Assembly (NCBI RefSeq): GCF_000185305.1
Contig: NZ_GL622200.1
Location: 1,188,608-1,252,607 of the forward strand
Direction of reading: 5' to 3'
Origin: Aggregatibacter segnis ATCC 33393
GTDB taxonomy: Bacteria > Pseudomonadota > Gammaproteobacteria > Enterobacterales > Pasteurellaceae
DNA: 64,000 nucleotides
Below are positions 21,494 to 28,711 of this stretch, piece after piece (position 1 is the first letter of the stretch; each line of letters starts with the position of its first letter). Under the pieces are notes generated by a model. The model saw only the letters and a program-made list of their open reading frames with translations. It was not told where the DNA came from and made no database searches. The position numbers and the translations under genes are program-made.

Positions 21494-21691
21494 TTATCGA
21501 ATCGGCTTTTTGAAGTATTCGATCACACCAAACATGATTGACACTGCCGCAATAATGACGACATACGGCAAACCGCCCCAAGAGAAGAATCCGGTAGATA
21601 ACACGCCCATGAAATATAGTGCGGCAAAAGGAAGAATCACAAAAACACCAAAGGCTTTAGCAAACCACTTAATTATGTAAAGTGCATTCAT
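21494..21691 (-). CDS. Small two-helix membrane protein in the tail operon
   Basis: The 65-residue protein has two hydrophobic segments (about 5-30 and 38-58) and a basic C-terminus FKKPIR. AGGAGG lies just upstream. It is not a part of the standard lambda tail set, so it may be a moron (an extra lysogen- or infection-expressed gene). It is followed by a terminator, consistent with an independent unit together with the lipoprotein upstream. Confidence 0.6.
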   Translation of the reverse strand: MNALYIIKWFAKAFGVFVILPFAALYFMGVLSTGFFSWGGLPYVVIIAAVSIMFGVIEYFKKPIR

Positions 21692-21766
21692 TTATTACCT
21701 CCTTCCGTTATTTTGTAAGCAATTACGTTATAATAAAAACCATCTTGAGTGTCAAGGGGCTAGTTA

Positions 21767-22192
21767 TTACATTGGTAATAATCTTGGTCTGCGCCAAGGT
21801 CCCAAGCTAATCCTGAAAATATTCTCTTTGTCTTTTTTAATAACCTGTTTCTCTACTGCTGGATTAAACTGGCCTCCGCATAAACCTCTACCGAATGGGT
21901 CTCCAATTACCGCAAAATTATATTCACCTTCTGGAATATAAAAGTCAGCCTTTTCTTCAGGATCAAATCGAGCCAACAATGTTTGTCGATACATCACGCC
22001 AAGATAACAGCCGCCACCTTGAAAACCAGCATCACGAACAATGGTTACCTTAGCATAGTTAGGGTTATATTCGCCTTGAGCTAAAATTCGCTCTGGAGGA
22101 ACTTGTTTTGCTTGTTGAAGGACTACAGGAGATGTCCCTGCACAACCAGACAAAACCGCAGATATAATGCCAATCAATAATAATTTTTTCAT
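21767..22192 (-). CDS. Prophage-encoded lipoprotein, putative moron
   Basis: The 141-residue precursor MKKLLLIGIISAVLSGCAG has a lipobox LSGC, so it should be exported and lipidated. The mature domain contains VTIVRDAGFQGGGCYLGVMYRQTLLARFDPEEKADFYIPEGEYNFAVIGDPF, a compact beta-domain of the kind seen in small periplasmic lipoproteins. It lies between the tail chaperones and the tape measure, where lambdoid morons often sit. Surface exclusion of related phages or a change of the host envelope are possible roles, but neither is shown. The start at 22192 is chosen for the signal peptide. Confidence 0.65.
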   Translation of the reverse strand: MKKLLLIGIISAVLSGCAGTSPVVLQQAKQVPPERILAQGEYNPNYAKVTIVRDAGFQGGGCYLGVMYRQTLLARFDPEEKADFYIPEGEYNFAVIGDPFGRGLCGGQFNPAVEKQVIKKDKENIFRISLGPWRRPRLLPM

Positions 22193-22330
22193 TTTAGGTT
22201 CTTCTTTATTGTGTGATAAAACTCGCACATTCTAAGGTACCTAAATATATTCTGTAAGTTTTCGGATGAATTTATTTCAAAATTGCGACGCGGATCGCAG
22301 ATTTCTACAATGAAATTCGACCGCACTTTC

Positions 22331-22380
22331 TTTCATAGATATTCTCTGCGCACATTCAACAACGGAGAATATCTATGAAA
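22331..22380 (+). promoter_or_regulatory. Perfect 16-bp inverted repeat sequestering a start codon
   Basis: TTTCATAGATATTCTC (22331-22346) is exactly complementary to GAGAATATCTATGAAA (22365-22380), with an 18-base loop. The right arm holds part of the GGAG ribosome site and the ATG of the small plus-strand gene. As RNA it would hide translation initiation; as DNA it could be an operator. Confidence 0.75.
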
Positions 22381-22569
22381 AAACAATTCATGCAGTGGTT
22401 ATTGAGACAAAATGAACTGATCAGCACTAATGCGAAATACATTGCCGCAAGACTGGACGAAAACTTAAAAATCCAGCCATGCGGCGAACGTAACCGAGCA
22501 ACACAAGAAGAAAATGTAATAATCAAAGGACTAATAGACGAGTTTAACGATTCGCTAAATACTCAGTAA
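22375..22569 (+). CDS. Small counter-oriented prophage protein
   Basis: The 64-residue protein (MKKQFMQWLLRQNELISTNAKYIAARLDENL) is the only plus-strand reading frame inside the late operon with a good ribosome site (CGGAG, 8 bases). It is helical and charged, with no membrane segment. Its 3' end overlaps the end of the GT tail chaperone frame by 26 bases. It may be a lysogenic moron. Its start codon lies in a strong hairpin, so translation is probably controlled. Confidence 0.5.
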   Translation: MKKQFMQWLLRQNELISTNAKYIAARLDENLKIQPCGERNRATQEENVIIKGLIDEFNDSLNTQ

Positions 22570-22846
22570 CGCCGTCATCTTCTTCGTCATTTTTGACCGT
22601 ACTTTCTTTGTAAAACGGCATAAAATCGGACAATTCAGGCGGCTTAGCTTTTGAGTCTCGGTTTATCATTGCCAATAGATGACTAATTTGCGCCGTACGG
22701 TAATCTTCACGCCAAAGCCCGAATGGTTGCTCGCGGTAAAACAGCATATATTCGGAAAAATGACGTTCAGGCATCAACTCAATTTCTTCTAACGTCTTCC
22801 CCAGCGCCAAAGATAGGGTTACTTGGAATCTTCGGCGCTCGGTAAG
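22544..22846 (-). CDS. Tail assembly chaperone T part, made as G-T by -1 frameshift
   Basis: This frame has no good start of its own. It continues the G frame after a -1 slip at 22846-22852, giving 100 extra residues (LTERRRFQVTLSLALGKTLEEIELMPERHFSEY...). The G-T fusion would be about 227 residues. In lambda gpGT binds the tape measure and tail tube subunits during assembly but is not in the virion. The frame offset fits a -1 shift exactly. The segment HFSEYMLFYREQPFGLWREDYRTAQISHLLA resembles tail protein T. Confidence 0.8.
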   Translation of the reverse strand, partial: LTERRRFQVTLSLALGKTLEEIELMPERHFSEYMLFYREQPFGLWREDYRTAQISHLLAMINRDSKAKPPELSDFMPFYKESTVKNDEEDDGVTEYLANR

Positions 22847-23226
22847 TTTTTTGGTTCAATATCAGCAATTGCTTTGCTTAATTCTTCAAACACCGACTTA
22901 TCTAATTGAGATAATTGCTCAAGATCTGCGTCATTATTTGGATCAAACAGGTTTTCGCCTTTTTCATCGCATAAGCGTGTAGCTAAAGTGCGTGCAATTT
23001 GATACGGGTCATAGACTTGAGCAAGCTGTTTTGCCAACGCTTCCTCATTGTCAAAATTCAACTCAATACCTTGTTCTTGAGCAATTTTGAATAATGCTTG
23101 TTGTTGGCCATAAACCGCTTTATTCATGTCACCGACCGTAAATTCACGGTAAAAATAGGTAATATCACCAATTAAAAATGACCGAACTTTTGGCTTTGTT
23201 GCTAAAAGTTTTTCACGTAAACTCAT
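22819..23226 (-). CDS. Tail assembly chaperone G
   Basis: The 135-residue protein (MSLREKLLATKPKVRSFLIGDITYFYREFTVGDMNKAVYG) lies between the tail tube gene and the tape measure, the gpG position. GGAAG precedes the ATG at 23226, which is preferred over a Met six codons earlier. Eight codons before its stop is the slippery run that allows the G-T product. The ratio of G to G-T is usually critical for tail assembly. Confidence 0.85.
   Translation of the reverse strand: MSLREKLLATKPKVRSFLIGDITYFYREFTVGDMNKAVYGQQQALFKIAQEQGIELNFDNEEALAKQLAQVYDPYQIARTLATRLCDEKGENLFDPNNDADLEQLSQLDKSVFEELSKAIADIEPKNLPSAEDSK
22846..22852 (-). other. -1 ribosomal frameshift site (A AAA AAC)
   Basis: On the minus strand the G frame reads CCA AAA AAC, which contains the canonical slippery heptamer A AAA AAC in the proper phase. 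A slip of -1 enters the T frame without a stop. The following 20 bases (ACCGAGCGCCG...) could form a stimulatory stem. Confidence 0.85.
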
Positions 23227-23249
23227 TTCAATTCTTCCATTCATTCAAA

Positions 23250-23278
23250 AAAAAATGACCGCACTTTTTAGGTGCGGC
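23250..23278 (-). terminator. Uptake-signal stem between tail tube gene and G
   Basis: GACCGCACTT and GGTGCGGCC form a short stem followed in the minus direction by a long T run. It resembles an intrinsic terminator inside the late operon. Confidence 0.6.
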
Positions 23279-23286
23279 CGCACAGA

Positions 23287-23940
23287 TTAAGCTACCGGCA
23301 AATGGTAGTCACGTTTTGCTTTTTTAATGGTTACACCGGAATCAAACTTACCTTTAACTTCACCGCTCCAGTTTTGAGAAGTTTGGATAAAGCCGGTACC
23401 ATAAAGCGAACCTTGATTATTTTTCAAAATCATCATCCATGGGAAGGTTTCTTTACCGTAGAATTTTTTACGTAAATCCCGTTGCATTGGAGTGTCAGGG
23501 GCATAAAAGAATGTCAATTTGATTGAGCCGTACTCAATTTCACCCGCTTCGGTTTCAGTCCCTTCGCTACACATGGTTGTAACATCTTCTTCACCAAGCG
23601 TGTCACCGTCGCCTTCAATGTTTTTGATTGCGCAGAAGTTAGATGACCATTTAACGGTTGCCACTTTTGCCGTTGTGAAAGAGGTCGGCGCGTCTTGGTT
23701 ACTCCAGTCCACTTCATCAGCCAACGTAATTTTTTCGTTTGTAACGGATTTCACCGGATAATAACCATCAAGAGAGCCAAGACCAGTTAATTTGACAAAA
23801 TCACCGGCTTTAGCACCGTGACCGGTTACGGTAATTGTCGCATTCGGCTTTACCGTAACAGCTGTAACGGCTTTTTCTTCGTTTAAGCCGATACCTAAAT
23901 AAAATTTAGTCCCTTGGAAAGGGGTTGTTTGTGTTGCCAT
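23287..23940 (-). CDS. Major tail tube protein
   Basis: The 217-residue protein follows the tail-completion gene and precedes G, the gpV position. Its first residues, MATQTTPFQGTKFYLGIGLNEEKAVTAVT, and the core EDVTTMCSEGTETEAGEIEYGSIKLTFFYAPD fit the lambda V/HK97 tail tube fold. The N-terminal 45 residues include an inserted Ig-like stretch (ATITVTGHGAKAGDFVKLTGLGSLDGYYPV). It polymerises into the tube around the tape measure. Confidence 0.85.
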   Translation of the reverse strand: MATQTTPFQGTKFYLGIGLNEEKAVTAVTVKPNATITVTGHGAKAGDFVKLTGLGSLDGYYPVKSVTNEKITLADEVDWSNQDAPTSFTTAKVATVKWSSNFCAIKNIEGDGDTLGEEDVTTMCSEGTETEAGEIEYGSIKLTFFYAPDTPMQRDLRKKFYGKETFPWMMILKNNQGSLYGTGFIQTSQNWSGEVKGKFDSGVTIKKAKRDYHLPVA

Positions 23941-23943
23941 GTT

Positions 23944-24288
23944 TTATTCTCCATAAGCAATTTGATAATTGATTACGCGACGATGTAGCTTTGTATCCGC
24001 TTCATAATCGCTAAAATCATTCATGCGCTCCGCAAAGTCGAACGCCGCCGAAAGTGCGGTAAAAATCTGTTTGCGCAGGCTAAAAATGTCATCAGGATTT
24101 GGGCTGTAAATGTCAATCTGCACCTGATAGTCATCAAGATCGCCATCTTCCAACGCCGAATTTGGTGAAATGTTCGGGAATTGATACACAATCACCGGGA
24201 AAGCCTTGTTTGTTTCCGGAATCAGCCCATAAAAACAACGCCCCGACACCAAAGGCGACAGGGCGCTAAAAAGTTTCTTCTGGATCAT
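23944..24288 (-). CDS. Tail completion protein (DUF3168 family)
   Basis: The 114-residue protein contains CFYGLIPETNKAFPVIVYQFPN and DDYQVQIDIYSPNPDDIFSLRKQIFTAL, the typical DUF3168 pattern. Family members are tail terminators or completion proteins that cap the tail tube before head joining (the HK97 gp9/lambda U position). The start at 24288 (MIQKKLFSALSP) is chosen because it falls two bases after the previous stop region. Confidence 0.8.
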   Translation of the reverse strand: MIQKKLFSALSPLVSGRCFYGLIPETNKAFPVIVYQFPNISPNSALEDGDLDDYQVQIDIYSPNPDDIFSLRKQIFTALSAAFDFAERMNDFSDYEADTKLHRRVINYQIAYGE

Positions 24289-24289
24289 G

Positions 24290-24772
24290 TCATTTGCCAG
24301 CCTCCGCAATTATTTCTTGTTGCAGTGTGTCAATGATGGCTTGCGCCGCCTGTTCCTTCGATTGCTGAAAGGCGGGTCGCATAAACGGTCGCGCGGGCAT
24401 TTTAGATGTGCCAAATTCAAGATAACGCCAGTAAAACGGATCGCGCGGATTGTACGCACTGGATTTACCGCCCTTTCCCTTGAATTTCAGCACTTGCTTG
24501 GTCGAAAGCCCCTTTACCCAAATATAGGCGTCAGTTCTGCCATTTTTGCCGACTTTCGTACGGCTTTGAATGGATTTTCTTAATGTACCTGCACGTCTGT
24601 GCGGCACGCTTTCTTTCAAGACTGGTGCGAGCGAACGCGCTTTGTCACGCACAATTGCACCGCCTTTACGCATTGCTTTAACGGCAATACGGTTAGAAGT
24701 CTTTCGCCCAAGGCTTTGCATTGCTTTTTGCAACTCTTTCAAGCCATCAACGCGGACCGTTACGCTACCCAT
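24290..24772 (-). CDS. HK97 gp10-like tail-component protein
   Basis: The 160-residue basic protein (MGSVTVRVDGLKELQKAMQSLGRKTSNRIAVKAMRKGGAIVRDKARSLAP) has the classical HK97 gp10 N-terminus. It belongs to the head-tail joining or tail completion group, comparable to lambda Z. It overlaps the head closure gene by eight bases. Confidence 0.85.
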   Translation of the reverse strand: MGSVTVRVDGLKELQKAMQSLGRKTSNRIAVKAMRKGGAIVRDKARSLAPVLKESVPHRRAGTLRKSIQSRTKVGKNGRTDAYIWVKGLSTKQVLKFKGKGGKSSAYNPRDPFYWRYLEFGTSKMPARPFMRPAFQQSKEQAAQAIIDTLQQEIIAEAGK

Positions 24773-25088
24773 TAATCACCTCTTTACACATAAGCTGCAA
24801 CGATACATTGCGCTCCTGCGTATTGAGTACCGACACAATCTCTAAAGTACGCTTACCGAACTTAACCCGCATTGTCGGCATAATCCCGTCAAGATAACGG
24901 AGCCAAATTTGCGTAGTCACTTCCGATTGCACTTGTTGGGCCGAGAAATACTCGCGCCCGGATAGTGGACGCACATCAGCCCAAACAGTCGCAACGTTTT
25001 TCCACGTCGTCACCGCCGCGCCGTAGTCGTTTACGGTATTGACCTGCTTCTGCAATGTGATTCGATGCCGTAATTTTCCGATGTTCAT
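24765..25088 (-). CDS. Phage head closure protein
   Basis: The 107-residue protein begins MNIGKLRHRITLQKQVNTVNDYGAAVTTWKNVATVWADVRPLSGREYFSAQQ, the unmistakable start of the SPP1 gp16/HK97 head-closure family. It plugs the connector after DNA packaging. It overlaps the neighbour on both sides by four to eight bases. Confidence 0.88.
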   Translation of the reverse strand: MNIGKLRHRITLQKQVNTVNDYGAAVTTWKNVATVWADVRPLSGREYFSAQQVQSEVTTQIWLRYLDGIMPTMRVKFGKRTLEIVSVLNTQERNVSLQLMCKEVING

Positions 25089-25405
25089 ATGTGTATAAAC
25101 CGATAACGTTCAATGATTAGCCTTACAGTCGGCGGTAAATCAAAATTGCTCACGCCCTGCCCTTCATTCCATCCACCACGATTTTCAAACATATATGCCA
25201 CCAACATTAATATCGCTATTTTCAGATCTCCAGTGATCTCTTGAGCGTTATCAGGTGGGCTATCCGGTAGCGTTTCGTAAAGTTTGCGGTTGGTGTAGTT
25301 TTCGATTGTCGCCTTGGCGGCTTCAAGGTAAACCTGAAGCAAATCGTCTTGATCGTCGCTATCAATTCGGCACTGCAATTTGATTTCATCAAGTGTGATA
25401 TTCAT
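25085..25405 (-). CDS. Head-tail connector protein (HK97 gp6-like)
   Basis: The 106-residue protein MNITLDEIKLQCRIDSDDQDDLLQVYLEAAKATIENYTNRKLYE is a clear gp6/gp15-type adaptor that forms a ring under the portal. The start at 25405 gives the conserved N-terminus; the longer reading frame starts inside an uptake-signal pair. It overlaps head closure by four bases. Confidence 0.88.
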   Translation of the reverse strand: MNITLDEIKLQCRIDSDDQDDLLQVYLEAAKATIENYTNRKLYETLPDSPPDNAQEITGDLKIAILMLVAYMFENRGGWNEGQGVSNFDLPPTVRLIIERYRFIHI

Positions 25406-25454
25406 CACGCCCCCGAAAAAGAAAAGTGCGGTCGAAATTAACCGCACCTATTGG

Positions 25455-26681
25455 TTATTTACCGATTAACGCTTTAATTGCTGAGGTATCTTCAAGCACG
25501 CAGTCAAAGCGGTGGAACGCTAAGAATGCGGTTTGGTCGAATTCGGCATAACGTTCAACCAAGCGTTTCAATGTCATGTACGCCACACGACGCACCACGA
25601 AGCGGTTGAAGTCACCGAAATACAAGAATTTTGCGTCTTTGGCAATGTCGGCGATGCCTTGATCGATAACGTATTGCTTACCAAGAATGGTAGATGGTGC
25701 CACGCCGGCAACATCAGGCAACCATAACGGGCGGTTTTGAGCGTCAACCATTTCTTTCAACACTTTAAAGGTGTTGTCGTTAAAGGCTAAACGGGAATTA
25801 CCCACGTTACGGTAAGCCGGATCAACGGAGTGCAATAATGCGTTAATATCCAACCAGTCCACTTTACCCGCTACTTTAGCAGCGGTGGTGCCGGTAACAC
25901 TTGCTGCCAACCCTTTAGGTTGTGCCGGTGTGCCTGCGCCGGTGCCTTGGATTAAATATTTTGCTTCTGCGCGTCCGATACGTTGTGCGATACGATCAGC
26001 CAAATAAGATTCGATGTTAATCGCGGAATCTTGCAATAATTCGTTAGATACGCGAATAATTTTGGATGATAATTTTTTCGCACCAAGGTTAGCGATGCCG
26101 AATGAAGTATCTGCTTCGGTTGCGGCAGTGTTTTCACCGATTAACTCACCTTCTTCGGTTGTGCCGTCGGCAGTGATCCATTCGATTGTACGACCGTCGG
26201 AGGTTGTCAAAATCTGCGCCACGGACGCGATACCGCCATAGGCTTTCATCTGCTCAACAATTCGTGCTTGCATTTCTTTCGGCACGGTATAACCGCCGTG
26301 ATCGTTCACGCCTACGCCTTGGGCGCGCATTTCGTTTAATGCTTGACGTTCTTCCGGCGTTAAATTGGTAAGACCGTTACGTAAAAATGCGTTAAACGCC
26401 TGACCGCGACGCTCATCAACGGATAAAGTTTTTTCACCGTCTTTTTGGGCGCGTTTTTCAGCTTCCGCAGCTTCTTGTTCTTTGACGAATTTTTCATCCA
26501 TCGAACGAAGTTCTTCTTCACGCGAAATTAAGGCATCTACTCCGTCCAATTCGGTTTTCATTTTGTTCCATTCAGTGCGTTGCTCGTCGGTCCAAGCGTT
26601 ATCACCGATCTTGTCGTGTAATGTGCGCATTTGCGCGGCAATATTGCGACGTTTTTCTTGTAGCTCATGTAATTTAGCCAT
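25455..26681 (-). CDS. Major capsid protein, HK97 fold
   Basis: The 408-residue precursor has an N-terminal coiled-coil scaffold (the delta domain, about residues 1-110, MAKLHELQEKRRNIAAQMRTLHDKIGDNAW), which the upstream protease should remove. The mature part starts near the Gly-rich GVGVNDHGGYTVPKEMQARIVEQM and contains the capsid core (SSKIIRVSNELLQDSAINIESYLADRIAQRIGRAEAKYLIQGTGAGTPAQPKGL). It forms the icosahedral head. Protease and portal lie directly upstream as in HK97. Confidence 0.93.
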   Translation of the reverse strand: MAKLHELQEKRRNIAAQMRTLHDKIGDNAWTDEQRTEWNKMKTELDGVDALISREEELRSMDEKFVKEQEAAEAEKRAQKDGEKTLSVDERRGQAFNAFLRNGLTNLTPEERQALNEMRAQGVGVNDHGGYTVPKEMQARIVEQMKAYGGIASVAQILTTSDGRTIEWITADGTTEEGELIGENTAATEADTSFGIANLGAKKLSSKIIRVSNELLQDSAINIESYLADRIAQRIGRAEAKYLIQGTGAGTPAQPKGLAASVTGTTAAKVAGKVDWLDINALLHSVDPAYRNVGNSRLAFNDNTFKVLKEMVDAQNRPLWLPDVAGVAPSTILGKQYVIDQGIADIAKDAKFLYFGDFNRFVVRRVAYMTLKRLVERYAEFDQTAFLAFHRFDCVLEDTSAIKALIGK

Positions 26682-26699
26682 TATGTTTTCCTCTAGAGA

Positions 26700-26731
26700 T
26701 AAAAAAACCGCACTTTTTACGGTGCGGTCGG
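26700..26731 (-). terminator. Uptake-signal stem between protease and capsid genes
   Basis: ACCGCACTTTTTACGGTGCGGT forms a stem of two uptake-signal cores and runs into seven Ts on the minus strand. It could attenuate transcription into the capsid gene unless Q is present. Confidence 0.7.
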
Positions 26732-26746
26732 TTTAATTAAATTGGT

Positions 26747-27349
26747 TTACTTGCCGGAGATTAACGATAAAAAACGTTCTCGGGCGGCTTTCTGATGTAC
26801 GGCTTTTTGAATATCACCGTTGTTACGGGCCTCTTTCCACGCATCCAGCGATCGCGCCGTACTGCTTGCCTCTTGATATGCCGGATAAGTCACCGGGCTA
26901 ACATCATAAAGGCGTGAAATTTTATGGATTTCGCGGATTACTACACCCTCATCATCTTCGTACCACTCGTCACCGTTGCGGGCGACGTTAAACGCAAATG
27001 ATGATTGGGTAATATCTCCGCGCTGTAGCGGGGCAATAACAAGATCGCGAATGGTCGGCGTATCGGGTGCGATAATGTCATAACGCAACCCTTTATCATC
27101 AACGCTTAGCGATAATGTCCCCGCTTTTGAACGCCCTAAGATAAAATTCGGGTCATGGTTAAACAATCCACGCACGTCATCATCTAGTACGTCATCAAAC
27201 GCACCCGGCATGATGATTTCGCGAAAGCCCCACATTAATTGCGAACGGGTATTAAAAACCGAGCCGTACCCAATGATGTGAGTTGGTTCGGAATCTTTAC
27301 TTTCCGCCCGAACTTCGCCAACGTATGATCGTTTTTCAATATCACTCAT
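26747..27349 (-). CDS. Prohead maturation protease, HK97 family
   Basis: The 200-residue serine protease (Peptidase S78 type) has VRGLFNHDPNFILGRSKAGTLSLSVDDKGLRYD with the catalytic His and IVIAPLQRGDITQSSFAFNV with the catalytic Ser. It trims the capsid delta domain. The start at 27349 (MSDIEKRSYVGEV) overlaps the portal stop by eight bases; the longer frame would run inside the portal gene. Confidence 0.9.
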   Translation of the reverse strand: MSDIEKRSYVGEVRAESKDSEPTHIIGYGSVFNTRSQLMWGFREIIMPGAFDDVLDDDVRGLFNHDPNFILGRSKAGTLSLSVDDKGLRYDIIAPDTPTIRDLVIAPLQRGDITQSSFAFNVARNGDEWYEDDEGVVIREIHKISRLYDVSPVTYPAYQEASSTARSLDAWKEARNNGDIQKAVHQKAARERFLSLISGK

Positions 27350-28562
27350 CGGGTTCGTTCTCCTTTTTCTGATCTGATTTGACTTGCTGCGCCGCGTTGA
27401 CACTAACAAGATATTCATCCAGTCCGTCAACCGGGTTCATATCTTCGAGTGTGCGGGCTTCGTTTCGTGACATCCAGCCATCAGTAATCGCGTTGTGATA
27501 AAACTGCGCTCTTTCAGTCGGTGTGCCACGCATGATTCCGCCGAGGTTAAATTTCACAAAATAGCCCGCCTTGCGTTCGGCTTGTGTAAATACCTTGCGG
27601 TTAATTTCCTGCTCCCAGTTCACGATCCAAGGCATTAAGCTGTAGCGGATAAACTGGATGGTTTGTTCCGAAATGTTTGAAAATGTCGCTTTTTCCAAGT
27701 CGTTAATCATGTGCGCAGGAACGTTAAAGATCCCAGCAATTTCCGAACGGTTGAGCTTCATCATTGATAACAGTTCGGTATCTACGGGTGATACCGTGAG
27801 CGCTTTATACTCAAGCTCACCCGGTAAAAGCACTGTTTTATTTTCTTTACTTTTCAGTTCCGCGCTGGCTTTATCCCAGAATTTCTTAAAACTCTCCCAC
27901 GCTTTTTCATTAAGCGGCGTTTTTACATTGACAATCCCGGCGGGGCGAGCGTTTCCAAGAAAGAAACTTCCCGCAAAATCTTTCGCGTTCAGCCCTAGCC
28001 CGATCGTTTCGGCGTGCTGTTGGATAACAGATTTCCCCATTTTTAGGGAGGTCCCAAGGGCTTTTATGTGGATCATGTCATCAGGCGTAATTGATAACGT
28101 CTCATCATCGCCGTAATAGCCGTAAACATAACGGCTACCATTTTTAAGCAACTGCACCATCCACGGCTCACGGGTTTCAATCGATTTAATTTCACCATTT
28201 CGGCTGCGGACGATGTGTAAAAATGAATTACCGTGTAAAAGTACCGCACTTTGTCCGTACTCCCGCATTTTGTACGACGTTTGCCAAAAATTCGGGCTGT
28301 CGTGGAGCAGGTAAAATAACGGGTGGTCGCGCGCAGGCTCAATGTTTTTACCGTCTTTGCGCATAACGTGTAACGGCAATTGAGCAATGGCGCTTGATAG
28401 CACATAAACGCACGCGTAAACCGCGCTTAGCTTCATCGCCGTGTCGGCATTAACTGTGCGTGATTGTCCGCCGCTGAATAACTCATCATAAGCCCCCTCG
28501 GCGCTCAACGGCGTTTTCGGATTTTCAAGGGAGCGCGTAGCAAATAATTTATCAAAAATCAT
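27342..28562 (-). CDS. Portal protein, HK97 family
   Basis: The 406-residue protein has the HK97 portal pattern: SAVYACVYVLSSAIAQLPLHVMRKDG, then the central IHIKALGTSLKMGKSVIQQHAETIGLGLNAKDFAGSFFLGNARPAGIV, and VPAHMINDLEKATFSNISEQTIQFIRYSLMPWIVNWEQEINRKVF. It forms the dodecameric DNA channel. It overlaps the small membrane gene at ATGA. Confidence 0.93.
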   Translation of the reverse strand: MIFDKLFATRSLENPKTPLSAEGAYDELFSGGQSRTVNADTAMKLSAVYACVYVLSSAIAQLPLHVMRKDGKNIEPARDHPLFYLLHDSPNFWQTSYKMREYGQSAVLLHGNSFLHIVRSRNGEIKSIETREPWMVQLLKNGSRYVYGYYGDDETLSITPDDMIHIKALGTSLKMGKSVIQQHAETIGLGLNAKDFAGSFFLGNARPAGIVNVKTPLNEKAWESFKKFWDKASAELKSKENKTVLLPGELEYKALTVSPVDTELLSMMKLNRSEIAGIFNVPAHMINDLEKATFSNISEQTIQFIRYSLMPWIVNWEQEINRKVFTQAERKAGYFVKFNLGGIMRGTPTERAQFYHNAITDGWMSRNEARTLEDMNPVDGLDEYLVSVNAAQQVKSDQKKENEPDE

Positions 28563-28711
28563 TTATGCCCCCGAGATGAGATAATGGCGTATAACAAGCA
28601 AAGCACGCCGCCAACAATACAAGTATCAGCGACGCCATATTGTAGGTAAACGCCGGTACATAATGCGCCAAGTCCAGCCAAACCGACCAGATCAATAAAA
28701 AATGTTCTCAT
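28559..28711 (-). CDS. Small membrane protein between terL and portal
   Basis: A 50-residue reading frame, [20 protein letters not shown]..., has ATGA overlaps with both terL and the portal gene, which shows it is translated. It is almost wholly hydrophobic with two possible helices and ends SSRGHK. Small hydrophobic proteins are often found here in HK97-like phages; the role is unknown. Confidence 0.75.
   Translation of the reverse strand: MRTFFIDLVGLAGLGALCTGVYLQYGVADTCIVGGVLCLLYAIISSRGHK

Noticed and set aside
27658-28116. 152-codon plus-strand frame
   Set aside because: It is antisense to the portal gene and has no family pattern.
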